A DNA stretch of 32,527 bases from Oscillospiraceae bacterium. GTDB lineage: Bacteria > Bacillota_A > Clostridia > Oscillospirales > Oscillospiraceae. The DNA lies in NCBI GenBank assembly GCA_017550765.1, contig JAFZOC010000176.1:1-32527 (forward strand), in the 5' to 3' direction. Under the pieces are notes generated by a model, which had not been told where the DNA came from, searched no databases, and saw only the letters and a list, made by a program, of their open reading frames with translations. Positions 1 to 7,743 of this stretch are shown one piece after another (within the stretch, counting starts at the first letter, position 1; the number at the start of each line of letters is the position of its first letter). A program made the translations under genes and the position numbers.

Positions 1-17
1 AGCAACGCCTATCCCAA

Positions 18-293
18 CTACGGCACGCCCGTGACCGTGGGGCAGGTGAAGCCCGCCGTCTGCAGCGCGCGCCGGATGCCGCGCTTCCGGCTGTTCGGGT
101 CCGTCCCCCGCGGCAGATACCAGTGCAGCGTCAGTTCACAGCGCAGGCAGTCGGCCGCGTCGTCCCCGAAGGCGCCGCCCCGCTCGTCGATCGTGAAGAC
201 GCAGTACTCCCGCGCCTCCCCGTCGTAGCGCTCGGGCAGACAGACCGGCACGACGGGCGTCACGGCCCGGCGCACCACTTCATCCAGATCCAT
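18..293 (-). CDS. Probable tail terminator / tail-to-head joining protein, truncated at the window edge
   Basis: A 91-residue frame starting 3 bases after the head-closure gene, the slot where tailed phages usually encode a tail-completion or tail-terminator protein. It has the expected mixed alpha/beta character (a VCLPERYDG strand-turn, then YCVFTIDERGG, then CELTLHWYLP). It stops at TAG 18-20, shorter than the roughly 110-130 residues I would expect, just after the motif AGFTCPTVTG. The last 40 or so bases read better as a plus-strand peptide (SNAYPNYGTPVTV), so the end may be a real truncation or a contig-edge join. The role is inferred from position and fold character only. Confidence 0.55.
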   Translation of the reverse strand: MDLDEVVRRAVTPVVPVCLPERYDGEAREYCVFTIDERGGAFGDDAADCLRCELTLHWYLPRGTDPNSRKRGIRRALQTAGFTCPTVTGVP

Positions 294-296
294 CGC

Positions 297-629
297 TCAG
301 CCCTCCTGCGTCAGCCGGCGGACCAGGATCTCGATGAACTCGTGCCGGTCGCCGTAGTCGTTCAGATAGTCGATCTCCCAGCGCTCCCCCCGGTAGAGCA
401 CGGTCATCTTCCGGCTCAGTCCGGGCAGGTGCCGGATCAGGAAGCGCCCCCGCAGCTCCGCCAGGTCCGCGTTCCGCTCGGCCCGCTCTTTCCCGCTCTC
501 CCGGGAGAACTGGGCCCAGGTCTCCGCGACCGTCTCCCAGCTCTCCGTGTGGTAGCCGTTGGCGTTGAAGCTGCGCACAGCCCGCTGGATCTTGATCCTC
601 TTGTCCAGTTTCCCGGGGTCGATGTTCAC
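297..629 (-). CDS. Phage head closure protein (SPP1 gp16-like)
   Basis: A 110-residue protein of the phage head-tail joining family, which seals the capsid portal after DNA packaging and forms the platform for the tail. Typical family features are the N-terminal start with LDKRIKIQ, the central ETWAQFSRESGKE segment and the strand pair MTVLYRGERWEIDYL followed by an acidic/aromatic turn and EILVRR. Its ATG overlaps the end of the upstream connector gene by 4 bases (626-629), so the two are probably translationally coupled. Length and neighbours fit the family well. Confidence 0.85.
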   Translation of the reverse strand: MNIDPGKLDKRIKIQRAVRSFNANGYHTESWETVAETWAQFSRESGKERAERNADLAELRGRFLIRHLPGLSRKMTVLYRGERWEIDYLNDYGDRHEFIEILVRRLTQEG

Positions 630-922
630 AGCAGGTTCCTCCTGTGCATGCCGAGGATGATCTCGACGGTCCGGTTGCCGGAGTTGGCGTATTTGCTGTC
701 CGGGTACAGGCTGCGCTGGTCATAGATGTCCTGCGTCAGCACCAGATAGGCCACCGCCAGATCCTCGTGCGCGTCCAGCTCCGTCTCGGTCAGCCCGGTG
801 TAGTCCAGGATATAGGTCCTCGCGCTCTCCAGCGCCATCTGCAGGATGTCCTCCTGGAGCTGGTCGCCCTCCGCGCGGATGTAGTTCCTGGCCATCGAGG
901 GCGTGATGTCGCTGATCTTCAT
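626..922 (-). CDS. Head-tail connector protein (gp6/gp15-like)
   Basis: A 98-residue, mostly helical protein of the phage head-tail connector (DNA-packaging, gp6-like) family, which attaches as a ring below the portal. Visible hallmarks are the N-terminal MKISDITPSMARNYIR, a long amphipathic helix (QLQEDILQMALESARTYI), the motif DYTGLTETELD and the helix DLAVAYLVLTQDIYDQR. The ribosome site GAAGGAGG lies just upstream of ATG 922. It follows the capsid gene, separated by a 53-base gap that holds a perfect hairpin (946-969). Confidence 0.85.
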   Translation of the reverse strand: MKISDITPSMARNYIRAEGDQLQEDILQMALESARTYILDYTGLTETELDAHEDLAVAYLVLTQDIYDQRSLYPDSKYANSGNRTVEIILGMHRRNLL

Positions 923-945
923 CCTTCAGCCTCCTTCGGCGTCAC

Positions 946-969
946 GGGGGAGCGGATGGGCGCTCCCCC
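946..969 (-). other. Perfect GC hairpin just after the capsid gene
   Basis: A perfect 9-bp stem (GGGGGAGCG paired with CGCTCCCCC) with a 6-base loop lies 6 bases beyond the capsid stop. No T-run follows on the minus strand, so it is not a classic intrinsic terminator. Its position after the most highly expressed virion gene fits an mRNA 3'-end stabiliser or a partial attenuator that sets the capsid to connector ratio. The structure is seen; the role is inferred. Confidence 0.5.
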
Positions 970-975
970 CTTCGG

Positions 976-2124
976 TCAGGACGACGCCTTCTGCACCAGC
1001 ACGGCCAGGCGCTGGCTGTCGGTGACCTTGGAGTCCAGCTCCATCCAGGCCACGACGCCGATGGCGTGCATGGTCGCGTACTTCTCGCGCAGGAGCTGGA
1101 TGCTCATGCCCTCGCGGATGTTGACGGACAGGCCCTTGGGGTCGCCGTAGAGCACGGTCTTGGCGCTGGCGGCGATGGTGGGCATGTTGTCGGAGAGATA
1201 CACGGGCTTGCCCAGCAGGCGGAAGGGGAACTCCCCGGTGATGTCGTCCTGCAGCAGGTAGCGGTTCTGCTGGTCCTTCAGCTTCTTGATGTAGGTGAAG
1301 GTGTCCGGGTGCATGGTCCAGTAGGCGTTCTTCTGGAAGGCCTGCTTCACCTTGGCCTGCAGCGTGATGAGCTCGTCGGCGGTGATGGCGGCGGTCCCGG
1401 CGGCGGTCAGGGTGTTGGTGCTGTTCAGGGCGCCCTGGCAGGCGCTGGAGCCGGTGCCCTTCAGCAGCTCGCCCTCCACGAAGGTGGCGATCTCCTCGGC
1501 CATCTGGTCCACGATGAAGTCCACCACGCTGAACTGCGCGTTGTTCTCCACGCTCTTGCCGATCAGGGTCAGCGCGCCGATCAGGTAGCCGCCCAGATCC
1601 ACGCTGGTGAACTTGCCGGCGTCGGCGGTGATGTCGGTGAACTCGCTCTGGTAGCCCACGGCGATGTCGTGGGTGCTGTTGGCCTTGCCCCAGACGGGGA
1701 CCTTCAGCGTGCCCTTCACGCTGTAGAGGGTCGCGTTGGCCAGGATGGGGCAGCGGTCCTTGACGGCCTTGATGATCCTGTTCGCGATGGTGGTGGGGAT
1801 GACGGCGCCGTTGTTGGCCATGGTGACGTTCTGCTCGCCGGAGCGCAGCTCCTGCACGCGGCCCATCACGTAGTCCGCGAAGGCCCGCTCCTCCTCTGCG
1901 GCCCGGTCCTCGGTCTCCTGGGACGCGGCGGGACGGCTGGCCCTGCGGGCGCGCTCCAGGCGCTCCAGCGTCTCGTCGGCGGCTCGGATCTCGCTCTCCA
2001 GGCGGTCGAACTCCGCCCGCTCCTCCTCGGACATGGCGCGCTGCTCGGTCTCGGCGGTGGCCACCAGGACGTCCAGCTGCTCCTGCAGGTCCTCTCTCTG
2101 CTCGGACAGTGCTTTGATAGTCAT
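976..2124 (-). CDS. HK97-family major capsid protein
   Basis: A 382-residue protein. Residues 1 to about 100 are a charged coiled coil (EQREDLQEQLDVLVATAE onward), the delta-domain that acts as built-in scaffold and is normally removed by the prohead protease. Residues about 105-382 are the HK97 shell fold, with GAVIPTTIANRIIKAVKD at the start of the mature part, the FTSVDLGGYLIGALTLIGKS strand region (E-loop/P-domain), DPKGLSVNIREGMSIQLL and the terminal AVLVQKASS. Size and the protease gene directly upstream fit the family. It probably forms the icosahedral shell after cleavage near residue 100. Confidence 0.93.
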   Translation of the reverse strand: MTIKALSEQREDLQEQLDVLVATAETEQRAMSEEERAEFDRLESEIRAADETLERLERARRASRPAASQETEDRAAEEERAFADYVMGRVQELRSGEQNVTMANNGAVIPTTIANRIIKAVKDRCPILANATLYSVKGTLKVPVWGKANSTHDIAVGYQSEFTDITADAGKFTSVDLGGYLIGALTLIGKSVENNAQFSVVDFIVDQMAEEIATFVEGELLKGTGSSACQGALNSTNTLTAAGTAAITADELITLQAKVKQAFQKNAYWTMHPDTFTYIKKLKDQQNRYLLQDDITGEFPFRLLGKPVYLSDNMPTIAASAKTVLYGDPKGLSVNIREGMSIQLLREKYATMHAIGVVAWMELDSKVTDSQRLAVLVQKASS

Positions 2125-2139
2125 GTTTGTTCCTCCTTA

Positions 2140-2754
2140 TCAGTCTTTCTTGGACTTCTTTCTCAGCGCATCGGCCCTGCGCCGGTACGCTTCCAGATCA
2201 AAAAACGGAGACGCGGGCTTTCCCGGCCCGTTCTCCGTGATCTGTACCTTTTCGTCGTTGCTGCGGATCTCCAGCTCGATCTCCTCCTCCGCCCGCAGCT
2301 CCACGGAGGTCGCCGAGTAGACCGGGGTCCGGCGGACCACCAGGCTGATGTGGTCCAGGTCCAGGTCCTTCACGTGGCGCACCGGCAGCTCGCCCTCGGC
2401 CCGCGGCTCCATCTCGTCCACCACGTTGGTCATGCCGAAGCTCCAGCCCCGGATCTTGCCCTTCCGGGCCAGCTCGATCAGCTCGGGGTCCCGGATCAGC
2501 ACGTCGGCATGCAGGCCGATCGCGTCCTCGTAGAGCGTGCAGCTGCCGTCCTCGGTGTTGGCGTAGATGTGCGCTTTGTCGTGGTCCACCATCACGCTGA
2601 TGCAGCCGGCCCGCGAGATGGCCCGCTCGAAGGCCCGCGGCTCGATCGTTTCGATCACCTTTCCCCTTGGCGTGATCACCGGCCTGCTCTTCTTCTCCGT
2701 TGCGTTCACATACCCGGAGATATGGGCCCCATCGGCCCGGATCTCGATATCCAT
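2140..2754 (-). CDS. Prohead protease (HK97 gp4-like, U35 family)
   Basis: A 204-residue serine protease that trims capsid delta-domains during head maturation. I choose ATG 2754 (MDIEIRADG) because GGAAGGAG sits 7 bases upstream; the frame stays open further but without homologous character. Family hallmarks are GYVNATEKKSRP, then ETIEPRAFERAI, VMVDHDKAHI (the conserved His after a hydrophobic strand) and KGKIRGWSFGM, where the Ser is the expected nucleophile. It ends in a charged tail. The gene normally follows the portal directly; here a small cysteine-rich gene and a terminator separate the two. Confidence 0.9.
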   Translation of the reverse strand: MDIEIRADGAHISGYVNATEKKSRPVITPRGKVIETIEPRAFERAISRAGCISVMVDHDKAHIYANTEDGSCTLYEDAIGLHADVLIRDPELIELARKGKIRGWSFGMTNVVDEMEPRAEGELPVRHVKDLDLDHISLVVRRTPVYSATSVELRAEEEIELEIRSNDEKVQITENGPGKPASPFFDLEAYRRRADALRKKSKKD

Positions 2755-2831
2755 ATCATGTCTCCTTCCCTCGTCGCCGCGTGCCGGCACGGACCGGTGC
2801 GGCGGTCTGTCTCTCCCGCTTTTGGGCAACG

Positions 2832-2863
2832 AAAAAGCACGGTGCATCTTCGCATCGTGCTTT
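2832..2863 (-). terminator. Intrinsic terminator after the CPCC gene
   Basis: On the minus strand AAAGCACG pairs with CGTGCTTT, followed by one mismatch and a TGC/GCA pair around a 6-base loop. The stem ends in a short T-run (five Ts including stem bases). It lies 21 bases past the CPCC gene stop and before the protease gene. It would lower readthrough from the portal-toxin/CPCC pair into protease and capsid, which is unusual inside a head operon. Confidence 0.55.
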
Positions 2864-2883
2864 CGTATTTGGTTGGCGTGGTC

Positions 2884-3117
2884 TCAGTCTTTCTTCGCGT
2901 TGGGGTTGGGATAGCGCGGGAAAAGCGTCTCGCCGTTCGCCCACGCTTTGCGAGCAGTGTTAAGAGTAATGCCATTGATGGTAAGTCCATCTGGGTCACT
3001 CTGCCCCGCATAATCATCTTCCCAGCCACAGATCGGGCAGATATCGAAGCTCCCGGTCGGCTCAGATAGTGAACGAGAACCACACACGGGGCAAGGATAT
3101 TTCTTTTGATCAGCCAC
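2884..3117 (-). CDS. CPCC-type cysteine-rich protein, candidate immunity protein
   Basis: A 77-residue protein with two zinc-type cysteine pairs, YPCPVCG (C9, C12) and FDICPICGWEDD (C27, C30), the signature of the Cys_rich_CPCC family, small proteins often found in polymorphic-toxin immunity loci. I take GTG 3117 as start: GGGAGGGGG lies just upstream, and the start overlaps the portal stop by 8 bases, indicating translational coupling. An in-frame ATG at 3168 would add 17 residues deep inside the portal frame. It directly follows the portal's toxin-like domain and is followed by its own terminator. Immunity function is inferred from context. Confidence 0.75.
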   Translation of the reverse strand: MADQKKYPCPVCGSRSLSEPTGSFDICPICGWEDDYAGQSDPDGLTINGITLNTARKAWANGETLFPRYPNPNAKKD

Positions 3118-4930
3118 GTTTCTTTTCCCCCTCCCAATAAGAGTCTGCATAACTTGCGGATTTTCCATCTGCGAGATTTGAATAAGTCTTGATGATCCCG
3201 CGGCTCGTTACGGCCATGAACTCGTGCGTCCCGTAGTCATACCGGCAGGCTTCTCCATTTCGCCGTACGAATGCGTCTCCATTTTGCCCTCTCGGCGACT
3301 GGAAAAAAGTTTGTGCTTTTGCCAGATAATCCGCGTCGTCGGTCGCGCCGACGCCCTTGCCGTGCTTGCCCGAGTGTTCCGCCAGCGTATCCACGCTGGA
3401 AAAGCCGCTCGGCTTCAAATGTCTCGGATATCCGGCCTTGTCCGGTTGCATCTCGTAGTAGTCGAATGGCTTCTTTTGCTCTTCCTTTGTCCAGGTCGGC
3501 CGCGTGGAAGATTGGAGTGTACCACCGGAATCGCCCTGTGTCAAGCCCGAATTTCCGCCCGTTCCGCCGCCGCTGGTGAACTGTCCGTTCGACGGGTCGT
3601 GATACGGGTTTCCGCGTTCCTCCGTTTCCGCTCGTTCCTGCAAGGGCGGATCCGTCTTCTCACCGTTGCTGTCGTCTGCAGCCGACACCATGCCGCTTTC
3701 GTCCGGCCCGGTCAGCCGCGCTTCGGTCATCTGCGCCCACTGGTTCGTGTTCGGCGTGTAGACCACCTTGGTCTTCGGGTCGTAGAGCACGTCCTGCAGG
3801 CCGATCTTGATCCAGCTCAGACCCAGCGGCTCCAGGTCCTCTGCGTAGCGCACCTCGTCGATCTGCATGATGTTCGCCCCGACAGCGGTGGCGTAGGCGT
3901 CCATCCGCTCCTTCAGGCTGCCCTTGAGCAGCTCCTTGGTGTCGAAGGCCCAGTAGTATGTGCCTTTCTCCTTCTGCCGCAGCAGGTCCCGGTTCAGCGC
4001 GCACTGGATCGTGGTCATCAGCGGGATCGCCGCCAGCTTTGCCAGTCCCTCCAGGTCCTGGGTCTTGCCGCTGGCCGTCTCCGGCGAGATGTGGAAGAGC
4101 TTGGCGAACTCCTGCGCGTTGGTGCGCTTGTTCTCGTTCATCTGCATCTCCGCCGAGGTCTCCGCCACCTCTGCGAAGTCCACGCCGTTGTTCAGGACCA
4201 TGGCGTTGTTCTCGCCCGTGGAGTAGAGCGAGCGCCAGGCCTCCTTCAGCGCGTCCATGGACGCCTTGGTGAGAGGCTTTGCAGACTTCAGGAAGCCCTT
4301 TTTGTTGCCGCCCCGCTTTGCCATGGCGTGCTCCATCCGCATCATCTGCCAAGCCACGGCGATGAGCTGCGAGCTCTCCTCCGTGATGGGCGTCCCGGCT
4401 GCCCCGTCCCGGCTGTTCCGCAGGATGCGCAGGAACTCATAGGGCTGATAGGTCCTGCCGCCCACCTGGATCTCGAAGTCCTTGCGGATCGGGTCCTCCC
4501 GCCGCAGGATGCTCACGTCCTCGCACTTCACGTAGTGCAGCGCCGTGATGCTCCCCCGGCTCTTCTCGATGTAGGCATAGCCGCCCTTGCCCAGGAAGTA
4601 GTCCCGCACGATGGCGTGCCACCACTGGTCGGCGTCCATGTTCTCCTCCGGCTCGTCGTTTAGCAGGAACACGCGCCTGTCGCCCTCCACGGGCTCGGTC
4701 TTGCCGTCCTTCTCCCGGTAGAGCCGGATCGGCGTGGATGCGATGACGTTGGCGATCAGGTCGATGCCTCCGGCGATGGTCGGCACCTGCAGCGCGGTCT
4801 GCCGCGTGACGGTCGTGCTCCCGGCCATGGCCTCCAGCAGCGGGTCGTCGATCTCCACGAAGCCGTCCTCCGCGCCGAGCGCCCGGATCTCGATCCCCAG
4901 CGCCCGCTGGAGCCTGTCAAAAAGTCCCAT
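3110..4930 (-). CDS. HK97-type portal protein fused to a C-terminal toxin-like (BECR/RNase-type) domain
   Basis: A 606-residue protein. Residues 1 to about 395 are a complete portal (MGLFDRLQRALGI, VPTIAGGIDLIANVIASTPI, FLGKGGYAYIEKSRG, NENKRTNAQEFAKLFHISPE), the dodecameric DNA channel. HK97-type portals usually stop near 400-430 residues. Here a low-complexity linker follows, with NPYHDPSNGQFTSGGG at 441-456, a motif I associate with phage head proteins that carry C-terminal toxins. Residues about 505-595 form a compact domain with LAEHSGKHGKGVG (H519, H523), ADYLAKAQTFFQS and GIIKTYSNL, resembling BECR-fold nuclease toxins. Base composition falls in this 3' part. The portal call is firm; the nuclease call is a pattern reading. 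Confidence 0.85.
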   Translation of the reverse strand: MGLFDRLQRALGIEIRALGAEDGFVEIDDPLLEAMAGSTTVTRQTALQVPTIAGGIDLIANVIASTPIRLYREKDGKTEPVEGDRRVFLLNDEPEENMDADQWWHAIVRDYFLGKGGYAYIEKSRGSITALHYVKCEDVSILRREDPIRKDFEIQVGGRTYQPYEFLRILRNSRDGAAGTPITEESSQLIAVAWQMMRMEHAMAKRGGNKKGFLKSAKPLTKASMDALKEAWRSLYSTGENNAMVLNNGVDFAEVAETSAEMQMNENKRTNAQEFAKLFHISPETASGKTQDLEGLAKLAAIPLMTTIQCALNRDLLRQKEKGTYYWAFDTKELLKGSLKERMDAYATAVGANIMQIDEVRYAEDLEPLGLSWIKIGLQDVLYDPKTKVVYTPNTNQWAQMTEARLTGPDESGMVSAADDSNGEKTDPPLQERAETEERGNPYHDPSNGQFTSGGGTGGNSGLTQGDSGGTLQSSTRPTWTKEEQKKPFDYYEMQPDKAGYPRHLKPSGFSSVDTLAEHSGKHGKGVGATDDADYLAKAQTFFQSPRGQNGDAFVRRNGEACRYDYGTHEFMAVTSRGIIKTYSNLADGKSASYADSYWEGEKKRG

Positions 4931-4943
4931 GTCTATCCTCTCC

Positions 4944-6713
4944 TCATTTCTGCACCACGAAGTCCATGCCGAAAAGCTGCTCCTGCTGCACCAGATACAC
5001 AGCGTTGATCAGCGCCACCACCATGTCCACCTTGCCGGCGGACTTCTTCTTGTTGACATACTTGTTCCGGTTGGTGTCCTCGGTGCACCTGGCGTTCTCG
5101 AAGTTGTTCTCCAGCAGCCCGTTGCGCCCGTAGCGGAAGGCCCTGCTCAGGATCTTCTCCCGCAGGAGCTTGGTCGGGCTGTGGAGGATGCTGCTGTGCT
5201 GTCGGATCTCGACGCACTCGATCCCGGCGGCTTCCAGCTTCTGCACGGTGCTGATCGCGTTCCATCGGTCGTAGCCGCATTGGACGATCTCCACGCCGTA
5301 GCGCTCCGGCAGCTCCAGGATCCAGCGCTCCACCTCGGAATAGTCGATGATGCTGTCCCCGCAGGCGTAGCACACGCCTTCCCGGATGAGGCGCGCGTAG
5401 TCTATGCTCTCTTTCTTGCTCTTCTGCTCCTCCGCGTCCGTCGGGATGAAGCCCCAGACCCGCGCATAGAGCACGTCGTCCTCCACAGTGGCCATCGCGA
5501 CCGCCGTGTTGTCGTCCGACTGGCTCAGGTCCAAGCCCAGCCATACGCGGCGTCCCCGCCACCATTTCGGATCTGGCTCGATGACGCAGGCCCTTACGGC
5601 GCTGATGTCCACATAGCCCTCTACGCCCAGGCCTTTGAACTTGATGTTCAGGTGCTTGCACAGGAAGTTCTCCCGCTTGTTCGGGTAGAGGACCGCTGCG
5701 GCCCGCAGCTTTCGGATCGCCTTAAAGATCTTGTCGTTCTTCACGGCGACGGGATTGGCCTGCCAGATCACCAGGTCGTCTGTCATCCAGGCGTCGTTCT
5801 GCAGCAGCTCGTCATCCGGCTCATACAGCAGCGAGAAGCGGCGCCTGTCCTCCAGCAGTCCGTCCAGGACCTTCTTGGAGGCGTCGATCTCGTCGATCAT
5901 GGCGTTGTTGTCGTTTGGGTACTGCGTGGAGATGATGATGCCGAGCTTGCTGTCCAGCGTGATCTGGCTGGAGCGCATCGCCTCGATCGGATAGCTGTCC
6001 ATGGCCCCCGCCTCGTCGGCCAGGAAGGCGTTGGCGAGCTTGCCGTCCATCTTGTCCTCGCTGTAAGCCAGCGGTGTATAGTCGCTGTCGGTGGCCACGC
6101 AGCGCACCTCGGAGCGCATCAGCTTGAAGATCCTGGCGTTGTTCAGCAGCGGCGAGGACTTGATGATCTTCCGGATCGCCAGCTTCAGCTCGCTGGACAG
6201 TTTCAGGTCCGGCGCCACCGAGAAGAAGCGCGAGAAGCGCGGCTCGGTCAGCATCAGCAGGATGAAGATCACGGCGCTGTTGAAGGTCTTGAAGTTCTTG
6301 CGGGCGATCTCCAGCAGAGCCGTCTCGTAGTAACGCGCCCCGCCCTGGTCCACCGTGCAGAAGACCGCCGTGATCAGCAGCCAGGCATAGTCCTCCAGTC
6401 CGTCGTAGAGCGAGCAGCCCAGGTCCGGGTGCTTCATCACCCGCAGCAGCTTGCAGAGCTTTCGGTAGCGCGCCTCATCGATCCGCGCCTCGGCATCTCG
6501 CCCTTCCACGATGTCCAGCCATTGCCGCGCCTGCAGTTTCACGTAGCGCGGTGCCTTTCGGTTCCCCTTTTGGATGCACCACCTGGCATAGGCGACCGCC
6601 TTGCCGGCAAGGACGTCGTTTTCGTCCAGATACTGTCCGCTGTTGGACGCAGCTGCGCGAGCCTGGACGCTGGTCTGTGCTGGCCGGCTGTCTCCTTCCG
6701 CTCGTTTAGCCAT
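4944..6713 (-). CDS. Terminase large subunit
   Basis: A 589-residue packaging motor. The N-terminal ATPase has a Walker A-like EIARKNFKT (135-143), a Walker B FLADEAGA with D233/E234 and a coupling motif IISTQYP (260-266). The C-terminal nuclease has WLGLDLSQSDD (D395) and KVDMVVALINAV (D563) as metal ligands. This is the Terminase_1 (HK97/phiC31-like) type, usually found in cos phages. The start overlaps the end of the small subunit by 8 bases and the portal follows 13 bases after the stop, the standard order. Full length, no lesions seen. Confidence 0.95.
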   Translation of the reverse strand: MAKRAEGDSRPAQTSVQARAAASNSGQYLDENDVLAGKAVAYARWCIQKGNRKAPRYVKLQARQWLDIVEGRDAEARIDEARYRKLCKLLRVMKHPDLGCSLYDGLEDYAWLLITAVFCTVDQGGARYYETALLEIARKNFKTFNSAVIFILLMLTEPRFSRFFSVAPDLKLSSELKLAIRKIIKSSPLLNNARIFKLMRSEVRCVATDSDYTPLAYSEDKMDGKLANAFLADEAGAMDSYPIEAMRSSQITLDSKLGIIISTQYPNDNNAMIDEIDASKKVLDGLLEDRRRFSLLYEPDDELLQNDAWMTDDLVIWQANPVAVKNDKIFKAIRKLRAAAVLYPNKRENFLCKHLNIKFKGLGVEGYVDISAVRACVIEPDPKWWRGRRVWLGLDLSQSDDNTAVAMATVEDDVLYARVWGFIPTDAEEQKSKKESIDYARLIREGVCYACGDSIIDYSEVERWILELPERYGVEIVQCGYDRWNAISTVQKLEAAGIECVEIRQHSSILHSPTKLLREKILSRAFRYGRNGLLENNFENARCTEDTNRNKYVNKKKSAGKVDMVVALINAVYLVQQEQLFGMDFVVQK

Positions 6714-7194
6714 CTCCCAGGATCTCCAGCAGCGGGTCTCGGTCCTGCGTGACCTTCTTTGGGATGCTCCGGGCAGACGCCGCGATGGTCATTCCGTTCT
6801 CTTTCTCGATATCGAATCGCTTGCGCTTGAACTTCTCGATCATGCGGTCGCAGTCCAAGCTCAGTGCGACCCGGTCCGACGGGCTGAGGTCCTCCTGTTC
6901 CAGCACCTGCGCCCGCAGCGCCGTATATCGTGCGATGTCGGACTTGTACATGCAGTAGTCGTTGATGACCGCCTCGTAGAGCGCGTCGAACTTACCGGCC
7001 GCCGTCAGGATCCGCCTTACCCGCAGGAACTCCTCGTGGGCCACTGGGTCCTCTCGGACCTCTCTGCTCTCGCGCAAACGGATGCCCGTCAAAACGGCAG
7101 CTTCCGCCGCCTTTCTCTGTTCGATCTCGGCCTTCGTCCTGTGCGATCTCTTTTCGTTTTCCAGAACTTCAGTCGCTTTGCTTGGCCTAGCCAT
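6706..7194 (-). CDS. P27-family terminase small subunit
   Basis: A 162-residue DNA-recognition subunit of the packaging terminase. It starts with the P27-type ARPSKATEVLENEKRSHRTK and continues with AEIEQRKAAEAAVLTG, then helices with FDALYEAVINDYCMYKSDIARY. The ribosome site GAGGAG lies 7 bases before ATG 7194. The end overlaps the large subunit by 8 bases. The HNH gene lies upstream across a 165-base gap with a perfect palindrome, the usual cos neighbourhood. Confidence 0.9.
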   Translation of the reverse strand: MARPSKATEVLENEKRSHRTKAEIEQRKAAEAAVLTGIRLRESREVREDPVAHEEFLRVRRILTAAGKFDALYEAVINDYCMYKSDIARYTALRAQVLEQEDLSPSDRVALSLDCDRMIEKFKRKRFDIEKENGMTIAASARSIPKKVTQDRDPLLEILGDG

Positions 7195-7359
7195 CCAGTT
7201 CTCCTCATCGTCCCTATTCCCCTATAGGGGAATAGTCTCGCCTCGGCTCCCGCCCGACACTCCCTGCGGATGTTTCTTTTCGAGCAAACTTTATTTTGGG
7301 AACGTTCTGTTCACAAGGGAGGGGCCTGTGGTTAGGCGCAGCCAGAAAACGGGCGGCCT
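7195..7359. promoter_or_regulatory. Gap between HNH and terS with a perfect 22-bp palindrome; candidate cos region
   Basis: No gene is seen here. Positions 7214-7235 are a perfect palindrome centred on TATA with CCCC and GGGG arms (CCCCTATAGGGG core) and CTATT/AATAG flanks. A second short palindrome, GAACGTTC, lies near 7300. In cos phages that encode an HNH protein beside terS, the packaging start usually lies in this gap, so the palindrome may mark the nick site or a small-terminase binding site. An operator for the packaging genes is the alternative. Confidence 0.4.
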
Positions 7360-7743
7360 TCACCACCGGGCGGGGTGGTTTTGATCTCGTTTTTTCGCGA
7401 TATCGCGCAGACGTTCTTCCGCTATCTTCCCCGCATCTGCCGCTCGATGATGCTCCTCGCACAGCGCGATCAAATTCTCGTCTTCAAGCAAAAGTTCCGG
7501 ATGGGTACGGAGTTTCTTGATATGGTGGGTCTCGATCGGCTTGGGTCTCAGATCGCCCGCCTCCACGCATATGGGGCATAGATAGGCTTGGCGCTCTTTG
7601 ATCTCTTTCGATCTCTTCGCGAAATCCCAGGAATAGCGCCCTGCCTCGGACTCGCTGCGGATATACCGGGTCCGGACCGGCCGCTTCCCGCAGTCAACGT
7701 CCTTCCCGTGTATTCGACCGCAGTACTTGCACGCCTTCAGCAC
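7360..7743 (-). CDS. HNH endonuclease beside the terminase genes
   Basis: A 127-residue nuclease with an N-terminal CKYC finger, a second CPIC pair, and the HNH core: KPIETHHIKKL (first His pair), LLEDENLIALCEEHH (Asn and final His pair with Cys). HNH proteins next to terS assist the terminase in cutting cos sites. I choose GTG 7743, preceded by GGAGG, because the CxxC finger lies right after it. The start overlaps the upstream small gene by 50 bases. The stop codon lies inside a short hairpin (ACCACC/GGTGGT). Confidence 0.9.
   Translation of the reverse strand: MLKACKYCGRIHGKDVDCGKRPVRTRYIRSESEAGRYSWDFAKRSKEIKERQAYLCPICVEAGDLRPKPIETHHIKKLRTHPELLLEDENLIALCEEHHRAADAGKIAEERLRDIAKKRDQNHPARW

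Noticed and set aside
2755..2847. Longer start for the prohead protease
   Set aside because: The extra residues are not family-like and run up to the terminator; a strong ribosome site supports ATG 2754.
1066..3069. A 667-residue plus-strand open frame
   Set aside because: It is antisense to capsid and protease, with Leu/Gly/Val/His-rich low-complexity sequence typical of GC-rich shadows and no ribosome site.
4734..6752. A 672-residue plus-strand open frame
   Set aside because: Lies opposite the large terminase; composition and absence of any family pattern mark it as shadow.
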